A DNA stretch of 64,000 bases from Lachnospiraceae bacterium XBB2008 (GTDB taxonomy: Bacteria; Bacillota; Clostridia; Lachnospirales; Lachnospiraceae). The first letter of the stretch is position 1. Every line of letters begins with the position of its first letter. The notes below the pieces were generated by a model that saw only the letters and a program-made list of their open reading frames with translations, ran no database searches and was not told the origin of the DNA. The stretch spans positions 248,001 to 312,000 of the forward strand of contig FMVL01000007.1 in NCBI GenBank assembly GCA_900102235.1. The letters run 5' to 3'. Below, piece after piece: positions 27,235 through 35,811 of the stretch. The position numbers were made by a program, and so were the translations under genes.

Positions 27235-29151
27235 CTACGCCCTCGCATCAAAATTGGATATCGAGATCGGCACGGCAGACTTGTTGTCATCCACGATCTC
27301 CTGCATGATATTGGCCATCTCCTCACGCTTGGAAACCTCGGATGAGCAGGAATATCCTCTCTTCTCGATACGCGCGTTCAGTTCATCGATATGAGCGGCG
27401 ATCAGATCGAGTGCTTCATCGTCGGGCAGGTAAAAATGTGTATTTACATGCCCCGCATTATTCATCGTCACATATACGTCCGTTGTTCCGAGATTATCCA
27501 TATCCAGATGCAAAAGTGCGGAGATATTCCCGTCCGGACGAGCCATGTTCTTCTTGTTGCTGTAGACGTATAGTTCACCGTGCGCATCGTTGCCCGACAT
27601 CTTCATCGGAAGCTGAATGTAATTGAACATGTTGTTCAGTTCATTCATGAAGTTCATGTTCTTGGACAGGTCGTTTACGCTGTTTGCAAGCGGAGTATCT
27701 TCTTTGGCCCGTGTGGTCAGAACATCAAGAAGTCTGTTGGTCTGTTCTGTCATGCGCTTATACAGATCCGATACCTGCTTATCCTCTCCGACCTGACCGG
27801 GAGTAAGCTTCCACTGGTTGTTGACCGCATTCTGCAAAATGGCCGCCATGGGCTTGGATCTGATCAGTTTGAGTATCCCGTGAGTTATGGCGTGGGAATT
27901 GACGTCCTGCGCTGTATCGAGTGCGCTTTTTAATGTCTGTGCATCAACGCTGTCCGACTTTAATGCGCTCAGGAAATCAAGACCGGCCGATCCGGTGGAC
28001 TGATTCTGTGCAGCGGAATTTGACACATTCTCGGACTGTGCCGGTGTCTGCTCGGGCTTCATGGTCTCCGCAGCATTCGCGGAAGGATCGGAAGGAAGCG
28101 GGATGTCTTTTACGGGAGCATCTGTCACGGCCTTTGCCTGTGCTTCGGTCAGACCTGCCGGGCTTCCCGCGCCTTCTTCATTGACTGCTGCAGCTTCGGC
28201 ATTCACAGCTGAAGGATCCGCTGCGACTGCTCTCTCCTCGGCGCCGTTATTTACGATATCGTCTATGATGTACATCACATCATTCAGTGAGACTTCTCCG
28301 CGAGCCATGCTCTCGGCAAAGGCGGGATCGATCCCGTTCTCTGAGAGCAGATCGCCGAGTTCCGTAAGCTCCGCGGGATCAAGAACCGTATTGATGGGCG
28401 CTTCCATCCCGCTCATCTTAAGTTCCGCTTCACTCATCGGTTCCATGGCGCCCTGTCCGGTAAATATATCCAGGATATCCCTGGTCATGGCTATGGCAGA
28501 AGCTTCGTCTCCGTCTGCTATCATGGAGCCTATGGTCTGAGGTACCATTTCCATGATGTCATTCACAGCCGAGCTTACCTGATGTTCATAACCCTGGTAT
28601 GCATGGAACTGTTCGATATTGTCTGCCGTGGGAGATATGCCCAGAGACTTAAGCGTTACGCCGTCCGAAACGTCGGCATCGGGAATGCCCGAAAGAGACA
28701 TGTTCATGCGGATCAGTTCTTCTTTGCCGATGGACATGCCGCGCTCCATCATGGAACCGACCATATCGAGATTGCGCGCATCTATCTGAAGACCGGCATT
28801 CATAAGTGCCGTGTTTAAAGAACTGGAAGTATCTGTGTTGGTTAACAGAGGAGATAATGTTATGCCGTTCGTATCGGAACCGGTCACCTGAAAGGTTACC
28901 GAACTTCCGACGGGAAGATCGGCTGATATATCCATCCTGGCGGTAAGCACCGAATCACCGCCCAGAGAGATCTGGACTTCATTGCCGCTCTTTGCAAGGA
29001 TCTGGCCCGTAACGGTATCTCCGCCGCTTAATGCGGCCGCTCCCTGACCTGCATTCTGCTGAGCACCGCTCTGAGCGGAAGTCTGAGCGGATGCGGCATC
29101 GTTTCCCTGCTGGATATTGAGTTGTAGCGGTCTTAATCCGTTGATTATCAT
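27235..29151 (-). CDS. FliK-like / YlqG-type protein with long Ala-Ser-rich region
   Basis: A 638-residue protein. The N-terminal 100 residues contain a Gln/Ala-rich stretch followed by a small beta-rich domain (GDTVTGQILAKSGNEVQISL). The middle is long, helical and Ala/Glu/Ser-rich (about residues 300-400). The C-terminal about 130 residues (GELYVYSNKKN ... TDVYVTMNNAGHVNTHFYLP ... HIDELNARIEKRGYSC) resemble the FliK hook-length-control C-terminal domain. It is directly followed by the FlhB-like gene, as FliK acts on FlhB. Position and size match B. subtilis ylqG. Function without nearby flagellar genes is unclear. Confidence 0.72.
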   Translation of the reverse strand: MIINGLRPLQLNIQQGNDAASAQTSAQSGAQQNAGQGAAALSGGDTVTGQILAKSGNEVQISLGGDSVLTARMDISADLPVGSSVTFQVTGSDTNGITLSPLLTNTDTSSSLNTALMNAGLQIDARNLDMVGSMMERGMSIGKEELIRMNMSLSGIPDADVSDGVTLKSLGISPTADNIEQFHAYQGYEHQVSSAVNDIMEMVPQTIGSMIADGDEASAIAMTRDILDIFTGQGAMEPMSEAELKMSGMEAPINTVLDPAELTELGDLLSENGIDPAFAESMARGEVSLNDVMYIIDDIVNNGAEERAVAADPSAVNAEAAAVNEEGAGSPAGLTEAQAKAVTDAPVKDIPLPSDPSANAAETMKPEQTPAQSENVSNSAAQNQSTGSAGLDFLSALKSDSVDAQTLKSALDTAQDVNSHAITHGILKLIRSKPMAAILQNAVNNQWKLTPGQVGEDKQVSDLYKRMTEQTNRLLDVLTTRAKEDTPLANSVNDLSKNMNFMNELNNMFNYIQLPMKMSGNDAHGELYVYSNKKNMARPDGNISALLHLDMDNLGTTDVYVTMNNAGHVNTHFYLPDDEALDLIAAHIDELNARIEKRGYSCSSEVSKREEMANIMQEIVDDNKSAVPISISNFDARA

Positions 29152-29161
29152 ACCGGTATCG

Positions 29162-29920
29162 CTATACGAAATTTCCTATGAAACTGCGTCTGTGTATCGG
29201 AGTCGGGCCGAGTTTTTTGAGTGCCTCGATATGTGCAGCGGCACCGTATCCCTTGTTGCTCGCAAATCCGTAGCCGGGATAGATCTCATCATACTTTACC
29301 ATCATTCGGTCTCTGGTCACCTTGGCGATGATGCTTGCCGCCGCTATGCTCATCGACTTGGCATCGCCCTTGATGATCGGAACCTGTCTTATATCTACGC
29401 CGGGGATCGTTACCGCATCATTAAGGAGCAGGTCCGGCTTCGGATCGAGTTTGGATATCGCCTGCCTCATGGCTTCATATGTGGCATTTAAGATATTGAT
29501 CTCGTCTATCCGCTCGCAGGAAGCTTCACCTATGCCGACGCACACTGCTTCTTCCATGATGCGCTCATACAGTTCTTCTCTTTTGGCTTCACTGAGCTGC
29601 TTGGAATCGTTGATATAGAGTATCCTCGAGCCCTTGGGCAGTATCACCGCCCCCGCAACCACGGGGCCCGCCAGAGGTCCGCGGCCCACTTCGTCTATCC
29701 CGCATATGAACTCGTATTCGCTGTACTTTTCCTCATACAGAGCCATATGCTCCACGCGCTCGACCTCTTTGATATATTTATCGTATCTTTTGCGCGCCGA
29801 TTGAAGTTCCTTCTGAACGGATGCTCTCTCGTCCTCCTCGAAAAGCCTGATGGTTTCGGGCAGGACGGACATTTCACATTCTTTGATCTGTTTTTTTATG
29901 TCTGCAAGGGATATGCTCAT
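29162..29920 (-). CDS. rnhB: RnhB, ribonuclease HII
   Basis: Removes ribonucleotides and RNA from DNA:RNA hybrids. The 252-residue protein has about 70 extra N-terminal helical residues before the catalytic domain, typical of clostridial and bacillar RnhB. Catalytic residues are in ICGIDEVGRGPLAGPV (Asp, Glu), LNDAVTIPG and ASIIAKVTRDRMM. The start overlaps the signal peptidase stop (4 bp). Confidence 0.96.
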   Translation of the reverse strand: MSISLADIKKQIKECEMSVLPETIRLFEEDERASVQKELQSARKRYDKYIKEVERVEHMALYEEKYSEYEFICGIDEVGRGPLAGPVVAGAVILPKGSRILYINDSKQLSEAKREELYERIMEEAVCVGIGEASCERIDEINILNATYEAMRQAISKLDPKPDLLLNDAVTIPGVDIRQVPIIKGDAKSMSIAAASIIAKVTRDRMMVKYDEIYPGYGFASNKGYGAAAHIEALKKLGPTPIHRRSFIGNFV

Positions 29921-30459
29921 TTGATATCCTCAACCTTGCCGGCGTTATGAAGCGGCCATATCCTGACCCAGGCTCTTCCGACTATTATCTTCCGGTTTAT
30001 GTTGCCGACCGCTTCCATTCGCGAGTCCGCAGAGTTGTTTCGGTTATCTCCGAGAACGAAGAATTCATCTTCTCCCAGGGTTATCGGATTGGCGGCTATG
30101 CCCGGATCCTTTATCGTTTCAAATCCGTAATGCTCCTCTATCTCCTTGCCGTTGATATAGATGTTTCCTGCATTGTCTATCTGGACAGTCTCACCGGGAA
30201 GACCGATTATGCGCTTGACGTAGTAGGTGTTGTCTTTATGAGTGTATTTGAACACTATGACATCGAAACGCTCGGGATCGTGGAATCTGTACGAGATCTT
30301 ATCGACCAGAAGATTATCTCCGTCCTGAAGTGTATCTTCCATGGAAACGCCGTTTACAAGCGTTCTCTGTCCTACGAAATGGACAAAAAGATACGAAACG
30401 AGCAACACTATCAGAAGATAGATGGATGTTGATAAGACTTCTTTCATTTTTTCATTCAC
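29917..30459 (-). CDS. lepB: Type I signal peptidase
   Basis: A 180-residue membrane serine protease that removes signal peptides from exported proteins. One N-terminal membrane span (about residues 10-30), catalytic serine in VNGVSMEDTL, catalytic lysine in YYVKRIIGLPGE, and the C-terminal box GDNRNNSADSR. The start is GTG, overlapping the rbgA stop (GTGA) with GGAGGTAGCACC before it. Second of two signal peptidases flanking rbgA. Confidence 0.94.
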   Translation of the reverse strand: MNEKMKEVLSTSIYLLIVLLVSYLFVHFVGQRTLVNGVSMEDTLQDGDNLLVDKISYRFHDPERFDVIVFKYTHKDNTYYVKRIIGLPGETVQIDNAGNIYINGKEIEEHYGFETIKDPGIAANPITLGEDEFFVLGDNRNNSADSRMEAVGNINRKIIVGRAWVRIWPLHNAGKVEDIK

Positions 30460-31277
30460 GGTGCTACCTCCAAACTTATCCTGCCTAATCTGCCGGACCT
30501 GTAATCATCCAAAAAGCCTCGTTCGGCTCTGTCCAGATCGAATTCTCCGCCCTTGCCTATACAGCCGAGCCGCTTTGATACTGCGGTAAGATCACGGCCT
30601 TCATATCTTTCATCCAAAACCTGCGGGTAATTCTCTGACATATACCCGATCAGAAATTCGCACAGTTCGCTGATGCTGACCACTTCATCATTTATCGAGC
30701 CGATCAGAGCCAGATTCCGTCCGACTGTCATATCCTCGAACTTGGGCCACAGTATCCCGGGCGTATCGAGCAGTTCGAGCTGCTTATCTATGCGGATCCA
30801 CTGAGCTCCCCTTGTGACTCCGGGTTTGTTGCCGGTCTTTGTGCTCGCACGGCCGGCAAAAGAATTGATGAACGTTGACTTGCCCACATTCGGGATACCC
30901 GCGACCATCGCCCTTACCGGTCTGTTCTTGATGCCGCGTCTGCGGTCCCTTTCTATCTTTTCCGCACAGGCTTCCCTGCACTGTGCACGGATCTTATCCA
31001 TTCCGTTCCTGCTTCTTGAATCAAGCGGGATGCAGATGAACCCTTTTTCCTTAAAATATTCACCCCATCCGCTCACGGCATCGGGATCGGCCAGATCTGA
31101 TTTATTCAGTATCACCATCCGTGCCTTACCCGAAGCAAGTTCATCTATGTCGGGATTACGGGAACTTATCGGCACTCTGGCGTCCAGGATCTCGATGACC
31201 AGATCGATGAGTTTCATGTCTTCCTTCATCTGCCGGAGTGCTTTGGTCATATGACCGGGGTACCATTGAATATTCAT
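30456..31277 (-). CDS. rbgA: RbgA (YlqF), circularly permuted ribosome-assembly GTPase
   Basis: A 273-residue GTPase needed for late 50S assembly. The permuted motif order is visible: G4 ILNKSDL comes first (about residue 58), then G1 [14 protein letters not shown] (about 125), then G3 DTPGILWP. The opening NIQWYPGHMTKALRQMKED is diagnostic. GGTGGAG precedes the ATG. Placed between two signal peptidase genes; downstream of rplS as in B. subtilis, and L19 neighbours late-assembling 50S proteins. Confidence 0.97.
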   Translation of the reverse strand: MNIQWYPGHMTKALRQMKEDMKLIDLVIEILDARVPISSRNPDIDELASGKARMVILNKSDLADPDAVSGWGEYFKEKGFICIPLDSRSRNGMDKIRAQCREACAEKIERDRRRGIKNRPVRAMVAGIPNVGKSTFINSFAGRASTKTGNKPGVTRGAQWIRIDKQLELLDTPGILWPKFEDMTVGRNLALIGSINDEVVSISELCEFLIGYMSENYPQVLDERYEGRDLTAVSKRLGCIGKGGEFDLDRAERGFLDDYRSGRLGRISLEVAP

Positions 31278-31281
31278 GACT

Positions 31282-31866
31282 CTACTCCACCAGACTGATG
31301 CGTCCGTCCTTGCCAGGAATGACCATCCACGCTTTCCCTATGATATTGTCCCTGTTCACGGGACCGATATTGCCCGATCTGGAATCCTCGGAGCTGTTGC
31401 GATTGTCACCGAGGACGAAATACTCTTTCTCACCGAGCAGGATCGGAGATTCGGCCATCCCCGCATCCTCGATATAGTCATATGCATCCTGGGATTCGGC
31501 TGCATATCCGTCCACATAGAGTCTTCCCTCAATGATCTGTATCGTTTCGCCGGGAAGTCCCACGACACGCTTGGTGTAATAATGCGTGTTGGTATTTCCG
31601 TATGGCAAAAACACGATCACGTCGCCCCTTTTCGGTGCGGAGACCATATATACGAACCTGTTGATCAGGACCTGACTCGAAGCGGGAAGAGCTTCCTCCA
31701 TCGAATCACCGATTATGCCTGTCCTGCTCCCGAATACATATGTGATGCCGAAAGCCAGAAACACGACTATCACAGTGGCCACGACCAGCTCGAGAACCCC
31801 TTTGAAAAACTCTTTATTCAGTTTGCTTTCTTTTTGATAAAAAGTGAGTCCTTTTGCTTTTGCCAT
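31282..31866 (-). CDS. lepB: Type I signal peptidase, apparently leaderless
   Basis: A 194-residue signal peptidase. One membrane span (about residues 22-45), catalytic serine in IIGDSMEEALP, catalytic lysine in YYTKRVVGLPGE, and VLGDNRNSSEDSR. It is about as similar to the second copy (29917-30459) as paralogues usually are. There is no Shine-Dalgarno before the ATG, and an extended -10 box ends 9 nt upstream, so the mRNA probably has little or no leader. A terminator separates it from rplS, so it starts its own operon. Confidence 0.93.
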   Translation of the reverse strand: MAKAKGLTFYQKESKLNKEFFKGVLELVVATVIVVFLAFGITYVFGSRTGIIGDSMEEALPASSQVLINRFVYMVSAPKRGDVIVFLPYGNTNTHYYTKRVVGLPGETIQIIEGRLYVDGYAAESQDAYDYIEDAGMAESPILLGEKEYFVLGDNRNSSEDSRSGNIGPVNRDNIIGKAWMVIPGKDGRISLVE

Positions 31867-31875
31867 AACTAATTA

Positions 31876-31884
31876 ATTATACCA
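31876..31884 (-). promoter_or_regulatory. Extended -10 promoter of the lepB-rbgA operon
   Basis: Minus-strand TGGTATAAT is a perfect -10 with the TGn extension; the expected -35 position falls in the U-run side of the rplS terminator and has no consensus hexamer. The predicted start is 2-4 nt from the ATG. Confidence 0.65.
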
Positions 31885-31890
31885 TAAATC

Positions 31891-31924
31891 AAAAAAAGAG
31901 GCATCCCGCACGGGATACCTCTTT
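31891..31924 (-). terminator. Intrinsic terminator after rplS
   Basis: A 13-bp stem (AAAGAGGTATCCC paired with GGGATGCCTCTTT, one G-U pair) closes a four-base loop and is followed by seven T residues on the minus strand. It lies 25 bp past the rplS stop and ends the ylxM-to-rplS operon. Confidence 0.92.
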
Positions 31925-31949
31925 AAGTACAGATCACCTGTTTTCAGGA

Positions 31950-32297
31950 TTATTTTACTTTCTCTTTAACCTTAGCGGCCTTACCTACTCTGCCGCGCAG
32001 ATATGTAAGTTTAGCACGGCGTACTTTACCCTTACGTACGATCTCAACCTTCTCTACGAGGGGTGAGTGTACGGGCCAGGTCTTCTCTACGCCTACACCG
32101 TTGGAGTTCTTGCGTACGGTGAAAGTGGCTCTTGCGCCTGTACCCTGAACTTTGATGATGGTACCTTCGAAGATCTGAATTCTCTCGCGGTTACCCTCTT
32201 TGATCTTGCCGTGTACCTTAACGGTATCGCCTACATTGAGTTCGGGCGCATTCTCTTTAAGCTGCTCGTTCTCAATTTCTCTTATAATCTCGCTCAT
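31950..32297 (-). CDS. rplS: Ribosomal protein L19
   Basis: A 115-residue large-subunit protein. It contains the family segments [50 protein letters not shown] and the basic [17 protein letters not shown] tail. AAGGAGGAG precedes the ATG. Last gene of the SRP/ribosome operon, 19 bp after trmD. Confidence 0.99.
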   Translation of the reverse strand: MSEIIREIENEQLKENAPELNVGDTVKVHGKIKEGNRERIQIFEGTIIKVQGTGARATFTVRKNSNGVGVEKTWPVHSPLVEKVEIVRKGKVRRAKLTYLRGRVGKAAKVKEKVK

Positions 32298-32316
32298 AAT
32301 GCTCCTCCTTAATTAT

Positions 32317-33024
32317 TTACGCTTCTTCCGGATGTGATGCGATATATGCATCATACATATCCGGTCGTCTGTTTTTCGTTCTGATAAGTGACTCCTTGTG
32401 TCGCCATGCATCTACTTTTGCATGATCTCCACTCAGAAGTATCTCCGGGACTTTGATCCCCATCCACTCTTCCGGCCTTGTGTACTGCGGGTATTCCAGC
32501 AATCCTTCCGAGAAGCTCTCCGTTTCGGTGCTGTCCTCATTGTGCAGCACCCCGGTGATATGTCTGGATATCGCATCTATCATGACCATCGCAGGCAATT
32601 CTCCGCCTGTCAGTACATAATCTCCGATGGAAACATGGTCGGTAACGATCTTTTCCAGGACTCTCTCATCAACGCCTTCATAATGTCCGCACAGAAAGAC
32701 CAGATGGTCTTCTTTTGCCAGTTCGGTTGCCATAGGCTGGTCGAAACGCTTACCTTGCGGTGTTACATATATGACTCTGTCTGCAGGGCACTCTTCGGTA
32801 ACCTTCGCGAAACAGTCATATATGGGCTGAGCCTGCATCAGCATACCCGCACCGCCGCCATATGTGTAATCATCCACTCTGCCATGCTTATTATCCGTGT
32901 AATCCCGGATATTGACGGCCCGGATATCAATGAGTCCGCTTTGCGCTGCTCTGGCAAGTATCGACACGTTCAGACCTGCTTCGATCATCTCCGGAAAAAG
33001 GGTCATGACCGTAAATCTCGTCAT
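32317..33024 (-). CDS. trmD: TrmD, tRNA (guanine-N1)-methyltransferase
   Basis: Methylates G37 of tRNAs to prevent frameshifting. 235 residues when started at the ATG at 33022-33024, which overlaps the rimM stop (ATGA); the open frame extends 61 codons upstream inside rimM but is not family-like. Knot-fold SAM motifs are clear: YGGGAGMLMQ, LCGHYEGVDERV and IGDYVLTGGELPAM. Confidence 0.97.
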   Translation of the reverse strand: MTRFTVMTLFPEMIEAGLNVSILARAAQSGLIDIRAVNIRDYTDNKHGRVDDYTYGGGAGMLMQAQPIYDCFAKVTEECPADRVIYVTPQGKRFDQPMATELAKEDHLVFLCGHYEGVDERVLEKIVTDHVSIGDYVLTGGELPAMVMIDAISRHITGVLHNEDSTETESFSEGLLEYPQYTRPEEWMGIKVPEILLSGDHAKVDAWRHKESLIRTKNRRPDMYDAYIASHPEEA

Positions 33025-33524
33025 ATGAGTCCCTCCATAAGATGGATCTTCATCACGCCGGATTCGATATCGACACCGAGTATGCATTCTTTTATGGCCG
33101 GTATCAGGACCTCCGATCCGCCACGGTCCACAACATACACATCGTTTGCTCCGGTTACGAGCACATCCTTTATCACGCCGATCTCTTCGCCTGCATCCGT
33201 GATGCACTTAAGACCCATAAGGTCAGCCACATAGTACTCATCATTGTCCAGTGGCAGTGCGTCGTCGCGACTGACGGTAAGTTCGGCCTGTCTTAAAAAC
33301 TCCACATCATTCAGGTTGTCATACTCCTCAAAACCGAGTATTACGAACTGCTTGAAAAACTTTACGCTCCTGATATGAAGTGTGAGCTGCTCCTTCCCGG
33401 TATCGGCGGTAACTTCTTTAAGCTTCTTAAATCTGCGGACATCATCCGTTTTGGGAAAGACCTTAACCTCGCCGTGTACTCCGTGTGTTGTTGTTATGAC
33501 ACCAATGGTAAATCTGTCAGTCAT
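33021..33524 (-). CDS. rimM: RimM, 16S rRNA processing protein
   Basis: A 167-residue 30S maturation factor. N-terminal RimM domain has GVITTTHGVHGEVKVFPKTDD; the C-terminal PRC-barrel shows YYVADLMGLKCIT and GANDVYVVDRGGSEVLIPA. Overlaps both neighbours by 4 bp. Confidence 0.96.
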   Translation of the reverse strand: MTDRFTIGVITTTHGVHGEVKVFPKTDDVRRFKKLKEVTADTGKEQLTLHIRSVKFFKQFVILGFEEYDNLNDVEFLRQAELTVSRDDALPLDNDEYYVADLMGLKCITDAGEEIGVIKDVLVTGANDVYVVDRGGSEVLIPAIKECILGVDIESGVMKIHLMEGLI

Positions 33525-33751
33525 TCAATAATTTCCACATCAACCCGTCTGTTATCAGAGGTTGAAGCAGCTTTGACAACAGAACGTATTGCCTTAGCTA
33601 TTCTACCCTGCTTGCCAATTACCTTGCCCATATCAGATTCAGCCACATGAAGTTTGACAGTCAGGTTTCTGCCGGATTCCTCTTCGGTCACAACAACCTC
33701 GTCCGGATTGTCTACCAAAGCCTTGGCAATAACCTCTACTAATTCCTTCAT
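33521..33751 (-). CDS. khpA: KH-domain RNA-binding protein (KhpA/YlqC)
   Basis: A 76-residue single KH domain. The RNA-binding GxxG loop is in KVIGKQGRIAKAIRSV. In Gram-positives this protein pairs with KhpB/Jag to bind RNA. The ATG at 33749-33751 is preferred because AGGTGA lies 5 nt upstream; a GTG three codons earlier overlaps the rpsP stop but has no site. Confidence 0.93.
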   Translation of the reverse strand: MKELVEVIAKALVDNPDEVVVTEEESGRNLTVKLHVAESDMGKVIGKQGRIAKAIRSVVKAASTSDNRRVDVEIIE

Positions 33752-33756
33752 ATGCG

Positions 33757-34002
33757 TCACCTGCTTATTCCGGCAATCTTGAAGAGCTTGGCTACTACTT
33801 CTGTGGGCTGAGCACCATTAGCGAGCCATTTCTTTGCTTCTTCTTCATCAACCTTGAATGTGGAAGGATCTGTGTTGGGATCGTAGGTACCGAGCTCAGC
33901 AATGAATCTTCCGTCACGGGGTGATCTTGAATCAGCTACCACTACTCTGTAGTAAGGCTCTTTCTTTTTACCCATTCTTCTTAATCTGATCTTTACTGCC
34001 AT
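33757..34002 (-). CDS. rpsP: Ribosomal protein S16
   Basis: An 81-residue small-subunit protein, opening [24 protein letters not shown]. The ATG at 34000-34002 has GGAGG 6 nt upstream; the four-codon longer frame would include that site. Between ffh and khpA as in other Firmicutes. Confidence 0.98.
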   Translation of the reverse strand: MAVKIRLRRMGKKKEPYYRVVVADSRSPRDGRFIAELGTYDPNTDPSTFKVDEEEAKKWLANGAQPTEVVAKLFKIAGISR

Positions 34003-34023
34003 ATTTACCTCCAAATTAATTTA

Positions 34024-35388
34024 TTAAAATAAACCGCCGAGACCACCAAATGAACCCGGTAGCTTAAATCCTCTTTTGCCCGCTCCGCCCATCTGTTTCA
34101 TGAGTTTCTGCGACTGCTCGAACTGCTTGATGAATCTGTTGACCTCACTTATATCAACGCCCGCGCCCCTGGCTATGCGGTGCTTGCGGGACGGATTTAA
34201 GAGTTTCGGATCCGACCTTTCCGCAGGAGTCATGGAAAGAACTATCGCTTCCATCCTTCCCATCTGCTTCTCATTGGCCATGGAATCTAAGTCAACGCCC
34301 TTCATCTGCGGTCCCATGCCGAGCATCCCGAGTATGGACGAAAGTCCGCCCATGTTACGCATCTGCTTCATGCTCTCAAGGTAATCGTTGAAGTCGAACT
34401 TGCCTTTCTTCATACGATCCGCCATGTCGCGGGATGTTTCTTCATCTATATCAAGATTCTCCTGAGCCTTGTCTATAAGGGTGAGCACATCTCCCATGCC
34501 CAGGATCCGGCTTGTCATTCTGTCGGGATAGAAAGGTTCGAGATCCGAAAGTTTCTCTCCCATGCCGACATACAGTATCGGCTTGCCCGTAACGGCTTTT
34601 ACGGAAAGCGCGGCACCGCCTCTCGTATCGGAATCACTCTTGGAGAGGATCACGCCGTCAATGCCTATCTGCGAGTCAAAATCGGATGCCACATTAACTG
34701 CTTCCTGACCTGTCATCGCATCGACCACCAGAAGTGTCTGATGCACTGTGACTTCTTCCTTGATGGCCTTAAGCTCATTCATCATCTCCTCATCTATCTG
34801 GAGACGACCTGCCGTATCTATGATGAGAACATTGTAGTTCTCCGAGGCAGCTTTGGTGTGGGCGGCTTTTGCTATCTCAACCGGAGATACCTTATCGCCC
34901 ATGGAGAAACAGTCAACCTCCTGTTTCTTCGCATTTACTTCCAACTGGGTAATGGCCGCGGGTCTGTATGTATCGCAGGCTGCCAGAAGCACTTTTTTGC
35001 CCTTGAGCTTCATCTTGCCCGCGAGCTTGGCTGCAGTGGTGGTCTTACCTGCACCCTGGAGTCCGCACATCATAATGACTGTCAGACTTTTACCGGGCTC
35101 ATATTTGATCTCGGTCACCTCGGATCCCATCAGATCGGTCATCTCATCACGAACGATCTTGATGACCATCTGCGCGGGATTGAGTCCGCTTAAGACATCC
35201 TCGCCTACCGCTTTTTCCTCGACGGCTTTGGTAAACTGCTTAACGACCTTGAAGTTAACATCCGCCTCCAGGAGTGCCATGCGCACTTCCTTGAGCGCAA
35301 GCTTGACGTCCTCTTCGGACAGGCGGCCCTTGCCCCTCAGGTTCTTGAATATGTTCTGCAGTTTATCGGTAAGTCCCTCAAATGCCAT
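34024..35388 (-). CDS. ffh: Ffh, signal recognition particle protein
   Basis: A 454-residue SRP GTPase that delivers nascent membrane proteins to FtsY (also in this window, 41205-42257). The NG domain has GLQGAGKTTTAAKLA, DTAGRLQIDEEMM and ILSKSDSDTRGG; the methionine-rich M domain (about 300-430) binds 4.5S RNA and signal sequences. Follows ylxM by 7 bp. Confidence 0.98.
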   Translation of the reverse strand: MAFEGLTDKLQNIFKNLRGKGRLSEEDVKLALKEVRMALLEADVNFKVVKQFTKAVEEKAVGEDVLSGLNPAQMVIKIVRDEMTDLMGSEVTEIKYEPGKSLTVIMMCGLQGAGKTTTAAKLAGKMKLKGKKVLLAACDTYRPAAITQLEVNAKKQEVDCFSMGDKVSPVEIAKAAHTKAASENYNVLIIDTAGRLQIDEEMMNELKAIKEEVTVHQTLLVVDAMTGQEAVNVASDFDSQIGIDGVILSKSDSDTRGGAALSVKAVTGKPILYVGMGEKLSDLEPFYPDRMTSRILGMGDVLTLIDKAQENLDIDEETSRDMADRMKKGKFDFNDYLESMKQMRNMGGLSSILGMLGMGPQMKGVDLDSMANEKQMGRMEAIVLSMTPAERSDPKLLNPSRKHRIARGAGVDISEVNRFIKQFEQSQKLMKQMGGAGKRGFKLPGSFGGLGGLF

Positions 35389-35395
35389 AATCTTT

Positions 35396-35734
35396 TCAGA
35401 TGATCTCTCGTATCTCTCTTAATTTATTGAGGAGGTCTTCCTGTTCCTTATCTCCAAGGGGCGATTCATTCGCCATGCCGATGCATTCATCGATCCGGCT
35501 CCTGACCTCATCAAATCTCTTTATCAGGCCGAGTTTTTCTTCGTATCCCTCAAGGATGCGATCCGTCCTCTTGATCATGTCGTGTACGGCCTGTCTGCTG
35601 ATTCCCAGGTCACCGGCTATCTCTCCAAGCGAGAGATTCTCATATACCACCGATTCGTAGACCTGTTTCTGATGCTCCGTCAGGAGTTCACCATAGAAGT
35701 CATATAAAATACCCTGTTGTACTATTTTTTCCAT
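35396..35734 (-). CDS. ylxM: YlxM-family helix-turn-helix protein
   Basis: A 112-residue protein with a sigma-70 region-4-like helix-turn-helix (LSLGEIAGDLGISRQAVHDMIKR, two segments of this run). Always next to ffh in Firmicutes and reported to affect SRP function in streptococci. It could also regulate its own operon. Its codons 4-8 contain a 14-bp sequence that is repeated in reverse over its promoter. Confidence 0.93.
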   Translation of the reverse strand: MEKIVQQGILYDFYGELLTEHQKQVYESVVYENLSLGEIAGDLGISRQAVHDMIKRTDRILEGYEEKLGLIKRFDEVRSRIDECIGMANESPLGDKEQEDLLNKLREIREII

Positions 35735-35811
35735 GTAATGTACGCCTTTCGCGTGTAAAGCAAAACTACTTTACGCATATATTTACGCACATTGGATATA
35801 GTACAACAGGG
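35712..35811 (-). repeat. Inverted 14-bp repeat linking the ylxM coding start and its promoter
   Basis: CCCTGTTGTACTAT at 35712-35725 (plus strand, inside ylxM codons 4-8) and its exact complement ATAGTACAACAGGG at 35798-35811 (covering the -10 box) are 72 bp apart. Two of the next three bases on one side also match. See findings. Confidence 0.9.
35750..35777 (-). promoter_or_regulatory. Hairpin in the ylxM leader
   Basis: On the minus strand GCGTAAAG and CTTTAC(a)CGC flank eight bases, forming a stem with one bulged base just upstream of the AAAGG ribosome site of ylxM. A direct repeat TGCGTAAA with 12-bp period overlaps its left arm. Role unknown. Confidence 0.55.
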
